From Ascaphus truei (taxonomy: Eukaryota; Chordata; Amphibia; Anura; Ascaphidae), in the NCBI GenBank assembly GCA_036426205.1, contig CM071571.1:117279921-117343920 (forward strand): a stretch of DNA of 64,000 nucleotides, written 5' to 3'. This document shows positions 1-11,395 of the stretch, one piece after another. How positions within the stretch are numbered: the first letter of the stretch is position 1; each line of letters begins with the position of its first letter. A model generated the notes under the pieces. The model was not told where the DNA came from and made no database searches. It saw nothing but the letters and a program-made list of their open reading frames with translations. The position numbers were made by a program, and so were the translations under genes.

Positions 1-1765
1 GGATTTTATATTACACTGTGAAAACTGCAGCTTTCCCAAAGTTTAAGTGACTGTCACTGAGTAACAAACAGCTACCAAATTGTTAATTTACTTTGATATT
101 TTGTTTTACTAAAATAGAAAAAAATCTGAAAAATATAGCAATAAAGAATGGGGTTAGAATGTAAAAGTGATGGTAAAAACATGTATTTTGGTGTTCACTT
201 AATGAAATGTCACCTTTTGAAAGTATACACAATATTAGAATTTCTATCCAATTTCCGTGGCAGCTTGTTATTCTAATCCATTCTCCTTCCATTCCAGGTA
301 AAAAGAAGGAACACACTGTAGCGTGTTAGGAGAGAGTATTCAACAAGGGGATGCCCCAAAACATACACAGAACTTGGCAACACTGTTTAAATGGACAACA
401 TGTGAGCTCTTTTGTATAATTAAATTAGCACATAACTCACAATAAAAAAGCACATGTACTGTATATGTTTGTTATTGCACAAGCCTTCTTAAAGCATTTA
501 AGGATGTACAGGAAATATATTGTTAGACTAGTACTTCCAACATTGTCCCTTTGACCTTGTTTAGAAATGTCTGTGAAGCACTGTATGGGGGTTATTTAGA
601 AAGATGGTAAAACAAACGTAGCAGTCACAAATCTGTAAATACACTGCAGCCATCCAATGCAGCACTGTACAATGTAAATGTCATGCTTGTTATGATAATA
701 TGAGAAAGGCACAGTTATTAAGCCTGTTCTATCTGGGTAACTTGAGGGGAAGTGCACTCTATGATTTAAACAGTATTCCTCATGTGCTTCTGTTTTTAAC
801 CAAACTTGGTAAGCATAATGAAATCAAATCTTAACAGTAACTCAAACACATTTTCACCTTTTGACTTTGAAAGGAATTGTTCACTCCAAGAACATTATAC
901 ATGTAAGGGTGTTACGGCGAGCTGCCTTTACACAGAAGTAGTATTGGTTTAATTGCAGTATAACAGCCACAAGTCCATCCTAGCTAAGTAAGCTTGAATA
1001 TTGAAACACAACGCGAAGCTTGGAGATAAATAAATTGTTCGGCCTTATTAGTTGCTTTACTTTAAAATCAAAACCCAATAGACACATTATTTTCCGACAT
1101 TAAAGTGAATTTGTAATACAGTAAGCTTACAATCAAAAAGAAACAATATTTTCTTTCAATAGTTAGTACTAGCTATTATTTCTGAAAAATATGTATTTCC
1201 ATTCATGTTGATAACAATTGGAAAAAAAAAAAACAGGTAAAGTCATCCAACGTAATAAAATAACTGCTATAATTGATTTTGTCATAACCGTAAAAATATA
1301 CATAAGTTGCACTAACAGATGCGTGTGTTTAAAAATTTATTTAAAAAGTGTGCTTACATTTTATTTCCTATCCCCATCATGTCTATTTTCTCTCCTTACA
1401 TTTAACTTCTTACAAATCACTTTAAACCCTTCTAATTTCCTATATGATATCAGAATCTACCACATCTGTCTTGTACAACGCTGTCGGTGATTAAATATCT
1501 TCATAACTCGCCTCTTACTTGGTAACAAATATATATTTGTACACCACTACTACCTGAGGAAAAAGACATAGTTTTCAAAACTTTGTTGTTGTCTTAAAAA
1601 GTAATCATATACTGATATAATATACACATTCCCAACGCATAAGTACATTTATTTCAAATGTTGCATTGTTTTAAATGAGAACAACAAGAGATATTTCTGT
1701 TGATGTTAAAAAAAAAAAGATGGCTTCTTCATTTAAAGGGCACAGAAAAGGAAAAAAAAAATCCC
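1..1765. other. AT-rich spacer, no gene seen
   Basis: AT-rich DNA with short poly-A runs and no open frame with recognisable protein motifs on either strand. No splice-flanked exon candidate was recognised. Confidence 0.6.
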
Positions 1766-1766
1766 T

Positions 1767-1824
1767 TGTAAGCACATTCACATGTTTCAGACAGGTCTAC
1801 AACTGTGCTTTTCACCATTAGCTC
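1767..1824 (+). repeat. Left part of octamer/ZNF143-type miniature element, interrupted
   Basis: Matches the left half of a short dispersed repeat also present near 16.76, 24.43, 49.5 and 49.9 kb (shared words include ACAGGTCT and CTTTTCACCATTA). Homology stops at 1825, where a GC-rich Harbinger-like element begins. The right half of the same repeat resumes near 2945. This suggests the repeat was split by later insertions. Confidence 0.5.
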
Positions 1825-1827
1825 TAA

Positions 1828-2186
1828 TACCTCGTTCAGACAGGCCGCGTTGCAACGTGCGCGCGCCCGTCCGTCGCAATTTCTGTTTTTTTTCGATGGG
1901 AGTTTTTAAACTAAAAACTCCACCGGCGGAAAAGTGCAGCATTGTCGCTGCGACATTTTGCCGCCACAACCAAAATTGAAATTTGGTGCTACAGTCGCGA
2001 GACGAGAGCTGCTTCAGCTAATAAAGGCGACCCAGCTCCGTGACGTGTTTGTTACGCCCACCTGCCACACCCCCAAATGTCGCGACCCAACTCCTGCAGT
2101 TTGAGCAGAGATCGCTGGGCTGCAGGAGTGCGCGACGGAGGCGCGAACGCAAGCACGCTGAAGCAGCACTCTGTCTGAGCGAGCCC
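1828..2186. mobile_element. PIF/Harbinger-like GC-rich MITE
   Basis: The left end (CTCGTTCAGACAG near 1831) is matched by an inverted right end (CTGTCTGAGCGAG near 2171), giving terminal inverted repeats of about 16 bp. Flanking trinucleotides are TAA on the left and TTA on the right, consistent with the TWA target preference of PIF/Harbinger elements. The interior is CpG-rich, in contrast to the AT-rich surroundings. No transposase is encoded, so it would be non-autonomous. It lies inside the split octamer-type repeat. Confidence 0.55.
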
Positions 2187-2692
2187 TTAGGCACTGTCCA
2201 TAGTGCAAAATACGGAGCGACCTACATAGCTCGTGCTACAAACAAACGTGTGTATTCTAAAGCACATGGCCATAGTGAGCGCGAGTTTGCACGTGCACAT
2301 GAGATACAAGGACACCAAAAGCAGAGGAGACAAACTTGTTTGCTATTACAGCTATTACCTGGTAAGCGGCAAACAGCCAATGAAAATGTAATAAGCTATT
2401 CTGCCTGGATACTATTCAAATTACTTTTTGCCAGTTGAGTTGTGCTGGCTTGCTGTGAGAATATGGACAACTTAACTATTGAAAATTTGATTTCTGAGGT
2501 TTACAAACGTGAACCTTTAATTCATACCATGACAGAAATATCAGTGATAATTTATGGAGAGAAATTTCTGATGTATTGTCCTTGACGTATATAATTGTTA
2601 AAAAAAATGTTTGTAGTGTACAATGCTTATTTCAATGCATCACATTTTATAGTTTTTTTTTTTTAACAAGGCATGTTCTCATGCTTGACATA

Positions 2693-2747
<55 letters not shown>

Positions 2748-2927
2748 CAGAATACTTCTGTAAATTGCATGGCATTATGCATTTTATTATTTGCTAAAGG
2801 TGTGTTCTCATAAATGACACTTCCTTGACACGCCCCGACCTTGCCCACCCCCTTGCTCGCATTCCAGAAACCTACAGTCCACACATCGCCGGAGAGGAAA
2901 TCTCGCGCAAGCCAAGTTTCACTGTAG
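2187..2927. other. Spacer with possible second small MITE and TA microsatellite
   Basis: From 2190 a second possible inverted-repeat element starts (GGCACTGTCCATAGTGC). A loose inverted match, GGCCATAGTGAGC, lies near 2268. The rest is AT-rich and contains a TA array. No gene is seen. Confidence 0.35.
2697..2744. repeat. (TA)n microsatellite
   Basis: About 24 uninterrupted TA units. Confidence 0.95.
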
Positions 2928-3005
2928 TGCCTGTTTTCACTATGGACAAAGCCTTGGCATATGGTGCTTCCTCTGTAGCAAGGGATTCTGGGAAATGACA
3001 TGACA
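2928..3005 (+). repeat. Right part of split octamer/ZNF143-type element
   Basis: Contains the diagnostic core GGGATTCTGGGAA at 2982-2994 followed by TGACATG, as in the intact copies. The octamer itself is damaged here. Confidence 0.5.
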
Positions 3006-3436
3006 TTTAAAGGTGAAATTCCACCTCAGACCAAAGTATGCTAATTCCAGTGAAATGTTTGAGGGGTCTTATCTGTATAATTGATACCTGCATAACCCAA
3101 ATCTTACAGCTAGAAGTATTTTATTAAAGTTAGACTTGAGAGGGGTTTAATTTTCTCTGGTTACTACCTTCTGTGCAATATCACTGTGTTTTCAGAAAGT
3201 GATTGCATAGCCAGAGGCCCCCCCCCCCTCCCTGCAGCCCCTTAAATGTATTGGCTGGTAAAGACAGGGTTGGATAAGGGTAAAGGAAACACTTGAATGA
3301 CAAACACATCCATATTCAGAGGCCGCTAAGAAATTCAACTGGCCACGTATGTGGGGTTGCACCCAGGTCTGCTGATAGCTCTCTCGGGGCCCAGGACTAG
3401 AGTTTCAACAGAGCCTCCCCCCCAGTGTCAGCGACC

Positions 3437-4290
3437 TTGCGAGATACCCCCTCTATCTCACAGCCCCATCTTATCCTCTCCCTCCACTCTCCCACATCCG
3501 CACCTCCCTCTCTCCCACCCTCCAATCTCCCTCTCTCCCCCACCTCCCTTTCTCCCACCACCCCACCTTCCTCTCTTACCCACACCCCCACCTTCCGCTT
3601 TCTCTGTCCCACCCTCCATCTCCCTCTCTCTGTGCCACCCTACGTCCCTCTTTCTCTGTCCCACCACCACCTATCTCTCCAACCCCCACCTCTGCTCTAC
3701 CACATCCGCACTTCCCTCTTACCATGCTCTCTCCCCACCTTCCTCTCTCTCTTTCTCTCTCCCAGACCCACCTCCCTCTCTTCCACACCACCCCCACGTT
3801 TCTCTCTCCCACACCCCCACCTTTCTTCCACACCCTCACCTTTCTCTCTCATACACCCCACCTTTCTCCCACACCCCCACCTCTCTCTTACACCACAGCT
3901 ATCTCTCCCACACACCCACCTATCTCTCCTACACCCCATCTCTCTCACTATCTCACCCCACCACCCTCTCTCACCCCACCTACCTCTCTCTCACCCCACC
4001 TCTCTCTCTCTCTCACCCCACCTCTCTCTCACCCCACCTCCCTCTTTCTCTCACCTCACTCCCTTTCTCACCCCACCTCCCTCTCTCTCACACCTACCTC
4101 CCTCTCTCTCACATCCCCACTGCTCTCCATCACAACCCACCTCTCTCTCTCCCACAACCCCACCTGTCTCTCCCCCACACCCCACCCTCTACTCCCACAC
4201 TCAATAACCCCATCTCCAATAATACACCCCTCCCCAATACACACAACCCCCCTCCCCCAATACACATAACCCCACCAACACACACTCCCC
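3437..4290 (+). repeat. Pyrimidine-rich low-complexity tract
   Basis: About 850 bp composed almost only of C and T with scattered A. It is built from degenerate units such as CCCCACCTCTCTCTCTCTCA. Long stop-free frames here encode only Pro, Ser, Leu, Thr and His in all three + frames, which is compositional rather than coding. It is similar in character to the tract at 48.13-48.83 kb. Confidence 0.9.
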
Positions 4291-5388
4291 CTACCTTGGG
4301 GGTTCCCCCTCCAGTGCCGTGTCGATTCTGCGGGTAGAACGGAAGTTGGGCCCTGACTTCCGGTGTACATGCAGTAGGCAGCCAGGTAGCAGGGGAGAGC
4401 TGGGGCCCAGCAGTCAATAGAGGCCTGGCAGCTGGACGCAGATGTGGGCGCTGACATCTGGCTGGGCCCAATTACAAGCTCTTACCGACCAGACCCCCCA
4501 CAGTCCGTGACAAGTTATTCCAGCTCTCCAACGCTGTCGGCGGGCTCTGATTGCACCTTTAAATAATTTCACATATTTAATTTATATGTAGTAGAGGATT
4601 TGTATCGAGAAATCATTTTCTGCATCCTCCCATTTGATACATTTCCTCATTATACTTTATTTTCTATAATCTAGTATAGTGCTGTTACAGCGTCCCTCAG
4701 GAGATTTGTAAACGTTGATTCTCTAAAGAGAAAAGACACACAAACCATAGCATTAGAGAGATTAACTGTAAATAATGTTGCTGTTTATTGGTGCCAATCA
4801 TCATATTTTATTTATTTTATTTCTTTAAGTTATTTTCTTTTCTTTATTTATTTTTACTAATTATTAGTCTTTTATCTCTCTGCTTTATTTACTATTTCTT
4901 TTTTTATTCTTCCTTCCTTCCTTTCCTACCCTTTTTTTCCTATCCCTCGCTTCCCTGCTACTTCCTTCTTTGGAGGACCCTACTTAGCAGCCGCACGTCA
5001 TTAAAATCGAGGAGAGCAAAAAACGCGGCAAGATTTTACTTTTGTTTGTTCTTGCAGCGTTTCTAACCGAGTCAAAAGAAAACCATGGTTTTACCTTGGA
5101 TTCAATTTGGGTTGAAAAAGAAAGGGCGAGTCACGGTTAAGGGAATCTGAACTGCAGGAGCCTCGGATTTCGCCCACCTGAACTCACTTACCATATCTTA
5201 AATGTATTAATTTATATATTCCATGCTATATTTTACAGTTAGACCTATAGACCAGTTTCCGTCTTTATTCATTATTTAAACTGCAAATTCTAGGGATGAA
5301 CAATCAATTCTATGCACTAAGAGCCATATATATTTACTTGTGTAGCTTATTGCCGCTGGCTATAGCCTTTCCACTGGCCTCAACACTA
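4291..5388. other. Spacer, T-rich, no gene seen
   Basis: T-rich sequence (a pyrimidine stretch at 4800-4960) and AT-rich DNA. No coding motif was recognised on either strand. Confidence 0.5.
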
Positions 5389-5880
5389 TGTCCTGATAGG
5401 AGCAGGCAGTGTTGGGGGTTAAACTCCTGTACAGGGCCTAGCCTGAGTTGCAGCCTTGATGGGTACAATGTCGCCATATCCAGGGGCAGGCCTTACCAAC
5501 AGTTTGGAGTGTCATACCTGGGCAGGGTACTGACTGGGTTACGTGCACATGGTGTGATGCCTGTCAGTGCTTGGACCTGCCCGGTTATGGGGCAGGGTTA
5601 CAAGCCCCTCCACCCAGATATAAAAGCTGGCACTCCAACAAATTGTGTGTGGTTGTTGGTGTGTGTTTTCCCTTCCTCAGTGGAGTGGAAGTGATTCCTT
5701 TTGCCCCGTCAGGGGGTGAAGAAGCTGAGGGACGCTTGGGGCCTCAAACTTCTGGGGTCTGCTCCAGGGAAAAGAAGAAGGAATAAAGACCAGTTGTACC
5801 CTCATGAGGCTCCATGTCTGTCCGTGAGAGAGTATATTAGAGAAGGAGAAAAACTGGAAGAGCACTACTGTAGGTATCAA
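5389..5880 (+). mobile_element. LTR-like segment with TATA box and polyA signal
   Basis: Starts TGTCCTGATAGGAG. It has a strong TATA box (GATATAAAAGC at 5618-5628) and an AATAAA at 5782-5787, in the order and spacing expected for the U3-R part of an LTR. No second LTR or target duplication was identified, so the limits are approximate. An ordinary promoter-like repeat cannot be excluded. Confidence 0.35.
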
Positions 5881-5992
5881 AAAAGTAAAAAGGAAGGTGC
5901 GTATCCCATAAAAAGATTATTTATTGGTCATGGAAAAACAGGGCAATGGAGAGCCCAACCAACGTTTCACGCTTCACAGAGCGTTTTCTCAA

Positions 5993-6262
5993 GGTATGCA
6001 GGCTTATTACGCTTTGGCCAAAGGGTTAACTAAATAACCAAGTATTTAATATTATTATTATTATTGAAGTATTTTACTTTATACATTTCATCATATATGT
6101 TTTGTCAATGGGATATAGCATTGGGCACCCCCTGTCTCTTGTTATATACAATTATATGTTATATACCAATGTTAACAATGTTATATACGCTCAGTAGCTC
6201 TCTGGTTGACATAAATATATATTCATCACGTGGTGGGTGTGGGAGTTTGAGCTAGCTGGGAA
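5993..6262 (+). repeat. Direct duplication, copy 1 (491-bp offset)
   Basis: Begins GGTATGCAGGCTTATTACGC and runs nearly identically to copy 2 at 6484. It has a slightly longer ATT run and extra TATA-rich sequence (about 6148-6188). The immediately preceding bases contain a hairpin-like motif of the kind found in retroelement tails. Confidence 0.85.
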
Positions 6263-6483
6263 TGTGTGTTAATCTATGTCTGACTGGTAGCAGTCAATTG
6301 GAGGCCGTGGCACTTCCCCCCAGAGCTCACTCCTCCCCCTTCACCTTTTTATATTGGGAGGTCATTTCATTTGCTGCAGGAACAAGACCTATAATGGTTC
6401 TTCCCCTCTTACAGAGGTAAATGGAAGGGTTCACAGTGTAGTGTAGTGTAGGACCTGCATTAATTTGGTTATACCTTGACGTT

Positions 6484-6724
6484 GGTATGCAGGCTTATTA
6501 CGCTTTGGCCAAAGGGTTAACTAAATAACCAAGTATTTAATATTATTATTGAAGTATTTTACTTTATACTTTTCATCATATATGTTTTGTCAATGGGATG
6601 TAGCATTGGGCACCCCCTGTCTCTTGTTATATACAATTGCCACGCTCAGTAGCTCTCTGGTTGACATAAATATATATTCATCATGTGGTGGGTGTGGGAG
6701 TTTGAGCTAGCTGGGTATGTGTGT
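6484..6724 (+). repeat. Direct duplication, copy 2
   Basis: Repeats 5993-6262 with an offset of 491 bp. Differences are a few substitutions and two short deletions. This is consistent with a local tandem duplication or with two neighbouring copies of one repeat. Confidence 0.85.
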
Positions 6725-7265
6725 TTATCAATGACATTAGTGATAGTGTGTTAGTGAAGAGAGGAGTGATCAGCTCATGAGTAGAGCTGATATAGCTAGT
6801 GAGTTATAGGTGGACCAAATACCTCTCACCCTGCTTAGGGGGTGAGGGAAGAGCTAGCCCCACTCTGGATGCCCTTTGGTCCAGAGTGGCGGCAGGGAAC
6901 ATCACCAGGGAAAACAATTAGTGGACTGAGCATCACTGTACCTGTCTGCTGCTGCTGCCCAAAGAATAAAGAGTCTGCTGGTTTTAAAGATAACCTTGTG
7001 TGAGACTGAAATCTCTCATCCCTGTGGGGAATCTCTGTGGTAAGGATTCCACCATGCATTCCTGGGGCTTAGTATAGATGGAGGTGCTGCACCATTGAAC
7101 GAAGATGAAGGCATCGACCCCAGTAACCTGTTCCTGTTATCCCCCGTGTCATCGCGGGAGTCTCAGGCCCTCCTGTTGCCAGCAGGTATGCACCACACTC
7201 AGACATATAGCCAGACCCCAGAACACCTTAGGGGACCTGATCTGCGATTAGGGGGGGGGGGGGGG
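6725..7265 (+). mobile_element. LTR-like remnant with polyA signal
   Basis: Contains AATAAA at 6965-6970. The segment around GATGCCCTTTGGTCCAGAG near 6869 resembles part of the solo LTR at 12.35 kb, which suggests related LTR families. It ends in a G homopolymer run (7251-7264). The limits are uncertain. Confidence 0.3.
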
Positions 7266-8037
7266 AAGAGGGGATAGACTTGTTTACTTTACATTTTATA
7301 AATCAGATTTGCTTTAACAAAGAAGACTTTTGTATCGCCTTCTTGTGTACATGTTTATGCTTCTTGCTTGTCTTGCATAATGCAACTCTGCTTCTATATC
7401 CTTTTAATGTCCCACGCATTGTTTTCTTCACTTGATTTTTACTGCTACGTTAACAATTTCCTCTCCCCTTCATTTATATTTGATAAAATAACCGCAGATG
7501 TCTGTTTGGTGTTCGCTTGAGAGATAAAGTAAGCACAGAGTCAGTATCTGTAGAAAATGTGAAAGGAAACTGAAGCTTTAAAGATGGAAAGTGTTACTTC
7601 AGCACAAAGGAAGGAAGGGTGGCATGTACAGAAGCTTGTAGAAATGTTAGCCTTTAGAGGTCTTGTTTGTTACTATTTTGGAAACATCACATCAACATGT
7701 CAAGGCCTTATTAAAACAATATTACACATGAAACCATTTGCCCTGTATTCAAATATTGTCAGTACACTTTTGGCATAAACTTCAGAATGCTCTGTATGCA
7801 ATTAGCATTACTCTACTCTGTATATTCTACTGAACCACCACACAGAAGGAAACTTAACTACCCAAATAGGCTGCTATTAAAATAGTCATTGCCACACCCA
7901 TATCTGTTTGTCATAGCCATGATGATATGCATCATTCGTCACAGATAAGGATTGTGATGCTAATTTCATGTGAGAATAGCCACTGTCTGCATCAAGAAAG
8001 TTTGCAACAACTTTGCTCTGCTTATGTCAATGATTCA
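7266..8037. other. Spacer, no gene seen
   Basis: AT-rich sequence. Short frames are present but none shows recognisable protein features. Confidence 0.5.
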
Positions 8038-8040
8038 TTA

Positions 8041-9112
8041 GGCTTGTTCTATAGTAGGTGCGGGCGCGCGTGCGCCTGCACCTACGCAAACGCTCGTGCA
8101 AGTGATGCACACTTTTTTTGTGTACAGTCCGTGCTGCCGGAAGCGATAGGTTTGCTGTGTGTGTGTGTATATATATATGTGTGTGTGTACTGTATATGTG
8201 TGTGTTTGTGTATGCAGCAGGGCCCCGCTTCTCGGCGCTCCCCTTTTCGGCGATCTGCCGATACGGCGGCACCGTGAAGGGGGCCGCCATGTTGGCTCGT
8301 AAAACGCGCATGTGCAGAATGGGCGGGTGCGCCCGGCGCGCATGCACAGACCGTAGTTTGCACGCGCATACCGTAGTTTGCGCGTGCAGAACGGCAAAAA
8401 TGCCGGTTTGCGCATGCATAGACCTGAAAATTGCCGGACCTGCTTTCCGCCGATTTTCACTATACGGCAGGCCCCTGGAACGGAACCCGCCGTATACCCG
8501 GGGCCCTCCTGTATGTATATGTAGATTGTGTGTTATTAATTTATTATATATTTTTAAAATAAAAAAGACACGTTGAGAATAAATAATTTATTAACATTGT
8601 ACATACATGCATACATTACAGCGGCGGTAGCGGCGCAAATATTTTGTTTTCTGAGTCTTCCCCGCTATTGCCCGGCTCCACGTTCACTGCCGTGTGCGCG
8701 CGTGGACCTAGCATTCAATGGCTGACTAACCACAGCCAACTATAACTGCCACGCGCGAGCACCCACACTGTATTACGGGCATACGGCTGCGGCCATGGTG
8801 AGAGCGACATGTGACGTGTGCGCGCCTCAAACAAAAGGCCGTACCTCAATGAGAACGGCCGTTGAGAGCGCGTACACGTGAGCAACGGGGCGGACGATTT
8901 TTTGCGAGTCCAAATTTGTATTTTGTTGCACGACGGCCGAGTCACGTGTGAGGTTCAGCCAATGAGGGCAAACCGCTCACATGAAGTCACGCCCTTGGCA
9001 CGCCCTTGCCACACCCCCAGTCGCTCAATCCTACAGGCCACGTATTGCTTCGAGTACAGGTGCGCGTGATGTCGTGCTCTGTTGCGCGCGCACGTGTACT
9101 GTATCCGAGGTC
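8041..9112. mobile_element. PIF/Harbinger-like GC-rich element, 1.07 kb, TTA target duplication
   Basis: Bounded by TTA at 8038-8040 and 9113-9115. Ends are inverted relatives (GGCTTGTTCTATAG on the left; CTGTATCCGAGGTC on the right, whose complement is GACCTCGGATACAG). The interior is very CpG-rich, with repeated CGCGCATGCGC-like words, a GCCGCCATGTTGG motif near 8284 and a TG/TA microsatellite at 8157-8213. Stop-poor overlapping frames on both strands reflect GC content and encode no transposase. The related ends at 17285-17524 belong to the same family. Confidence 0.55.
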
Positions 9113-9115
9113 TTA

Positions 9116-9380
9116 GGGTATAGAAGCAATTGATGGAGGACTGGGAGGTTCGGTGCAATATTGTAATTGCCCTAGTTTGCATTTCTTTACTGCAACGTAT
9201 ACTGTACATCTCAAAAGTATAGGATTGTGTAAGCACTCAGAGGGAGACATAAGAAACGTATATTAAAGGTTTCAAACTTTCTGCTACATGTAGATTGCAT
9301 TGCTAAGGTAACTAGTCCTTACTGAAAATGTATTTGACAATGGCTCACACTGTTGCTTGAGCAAGAATGACATTTTGTCG
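9116..9380. other. Spacer, no gene seen
   Basis: AT-rich. Nothing recognised. Confidence 0.4.
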
Positions 9381-9758
9381 TAAAACAGCAGTCCAAGCTG
9401 CCAGGTTTTTTTTTACACTTTTCCTTTAATATGTGCATCAATACAATCCACACAATGATAAGTAATTAGAAGATCATGTGACCAGGTAGTCACTAGATTC
9501 GATGGGTGCACTGCTAGAGGGAGGACAGGGCTCAAAAAGGGGTGCGCCAGAGCCTGTTTCAGAATAGGAAAGGGATGTGACTTTGTAAATGGTTGCTATA
9601 GAAACAAAAAATGCTTCTTACATTCTAATACATTAACATTTTAATTGAGAGTTGTTTTTTTAAACAAAAACAAAAAAATGCTACAAGTATTTTCTCATAA
9701 TACAGAACTGATTTATTAAAGAAAAACACACAGAATATTGCTTGGTCTGCAGCTTTAA
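9381..9758. mobile_element. TTAA-type MITE, copy A
   Basis: Homologous in direct orientation to 28987-29365; shared words include GATCATGTGACCAGG and CACTGCTAGAG. The right end reads CTGCAGCTTTAA and the left end has the inverted relative AAACAGCAGTCCAAG. TTAA is intact on the right (9755-9758). TTAA-flanked short elements with AAAG ends are described in frogs as T2/Kolobok-type MITEs; assignment to that group is an inference. Confidence 0.5.
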
Positions 9759-10472
9759 TTACTTCAGGCAACATTAACATTCATAGTTCAAGGCAACACT
9801 AAGATGAGCTTTCTGATCTCCGTTAACTTAGTATAGTTTCCCACACCCCTTGTTCATGTAGATGTATCAGAGGCATTGGAAATGGACCTCCAACATTAAT
9901 GTTCAGGGCTGAAGGTGTCACTTTTAAAGCCTACATATCTACAAAGTGGAAAAAAATCAGTAAGAAAGAGCTGTGTGTTTGTTGCTAGGCAACCAGGACA
10001 TACAATACTGCATAGCATTTTGTGGTGTCACTTTTCGTGCCTATGTATCGTTGACATCTTTTTAAACTATATCCTTTTTCAGATGGTTAAAAGAGATTGC
10101 CAGCAAACTGCTTGTCCAGAAAGAAGAGCAATTATTCCATAAATCAAATATAAAAGGAAAAGATTAATGGTACTGAAAATGAAAGCGATCCGAATGTACT
10201 GTTTTTAAACAGAAAGTTAGTCACGTGACTGGAAACATGTCCAGATTCCCCCAGATATAGGGAAAATGCTTATATCTGAAACAAAGACTAAATGCAAATC
10301 TATATTCTTATGCAAAGTCCAAGTCCTCCTGGATGTTGCAGTTTTAAGGGAATGCGGAGTATAAATAGCCAATCACGTAAAGCTAAATATTGGAGTGGGG
10401 AGTTACTATAGTTATTACAATTCCAATCCCCAACCACAATCTTGAAGAGTATTCTCTTTTTGGTTATTTACG
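9759..10472. other. Spacer, no gene seen
   Basis: AT-rich. No coding or RNA motif recognised. Confidence 0.45.
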
Positions 10473-10591
10473 TAATAATCCCTGAAGAACAGAGGATTAC
10501 TGGTCAATAATGCCCTGGCTGGAATAGTTGACGTCACGAGGTAACCCAGGGAATTATTGTCCAGTAACACCCTATTCTCAGGGGACTATTA
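10473..10591. mobile_element. Hairpin MITE with CRE at the apex
   Basis: Two 46-bp arms (10473-10518 and 10546-10591) are inverted complements with a minority of mismatches, separated by a 27-bp loop. The loop contains a perfect palindromic CRE, TGACGTCA, at 10529-10536. Related half-sites (TAATAATCCCT, GGCATTACTG) recur at 11285, 15828 and 16507, so this is a dispersed family. Confidence 0.6.
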
Positions 10592-10732
10592 ATATTATAT
10601 GCTAATTATATGTTTTTTTTCATAAATAATAAACACTTTTGTATAGTTATATTGATTTTAATAAACATCTATATTTTGTTTTGTGCTTTTACTGTACTTG
10701 TTTATTAAAATAAAATTGTAAATACACTAAAA

Positions 10733-10759
10733 CACACACACTCGGCAGCCGCTCCTCTG

Positions 10760-10814
<55 letters not shown>

Positions 10815-10926
10815 CACACACCACACAACCACCACACAACCACCACACACACACACCACACTGCAGCCGCCCCTCTGTACACAACACCACACACAAGGCC
10901 CACACACACCAAGCACACAGCACACA

Positions 10927-10988
<62 letters not shown>

Positions 10989-11040
10989 CAGCCGCCCCTC
11001 TGTACACACACACACACACACACACATACTCTGCAGCCCC
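10733..11040. repeat. (CA)n array with embedded GC-rich spacer units
   Basis: Long CA runs are interrupted by a repeated spacer resembling CTGCAGCCGCCCCTCTGTAC at about 10742, 10861, 10984 and 11030. The minus-strand Val/Cys-rich frames across it are low-complexity artefacts. Confidence 0.9.
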
Positions 11041-11189
11041 GATCTGTGCAGGGTGAGCAAGGAGCCAGTGCCTGGCTTGGTACCTCCTGTCCAATCACCT
11101 CCCCTGTTTGAGAGCTGCTCTGACTCAGTGTATATGAGAATTCAAAGCTGATTGGCTGGAAAACTTGGCAAAGTGCCCAAAATTCTAGT

Positions 11190-11395
11190 CCATTACTGAA
11201 CGATAATGACCACCATTTTGACCAATCAGGGAGCAGGGATTTCAATAATGACTTGAATTTCTAACAGTTTAGCCTATAATTAAGTAATAATCCCTTCAGG
11301 ATAGGGCATTACTGATTCCTGCTAATGCCTGCAATTTTGACCAATCAGAGAGCGGGAATTTAAATAATGCCTGGAATTTTACACAGTGTACCAAC
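11190..11395 (+). repeat. 119-bp tandem duplication
   Basis: The segment with CATTACTG, TTTTGACCAATCAG and ATAATG recurs with an offset of 119 bp (TTTTGACCAATCAG at 11216 and 11335). A third relative lies at 16540 in another dispersed copy. Confidence 0.6.

Noticed and set aside
3351..4337. 328-codon open frame
   Set aside because: Pyrimidine-rich low-complexity tract; overlapping frames on both strands are open.
8027..8576. Overlapping frames on both strands in CpG-rich DNA
   Set aside because: They fall inside a Harbinger-like MITE, overlap each other in several frames and match no transposase.
10689..11245. Val/Cys-rich minus-strand frames
   Set aside because: Translation of a CA microsatellite.
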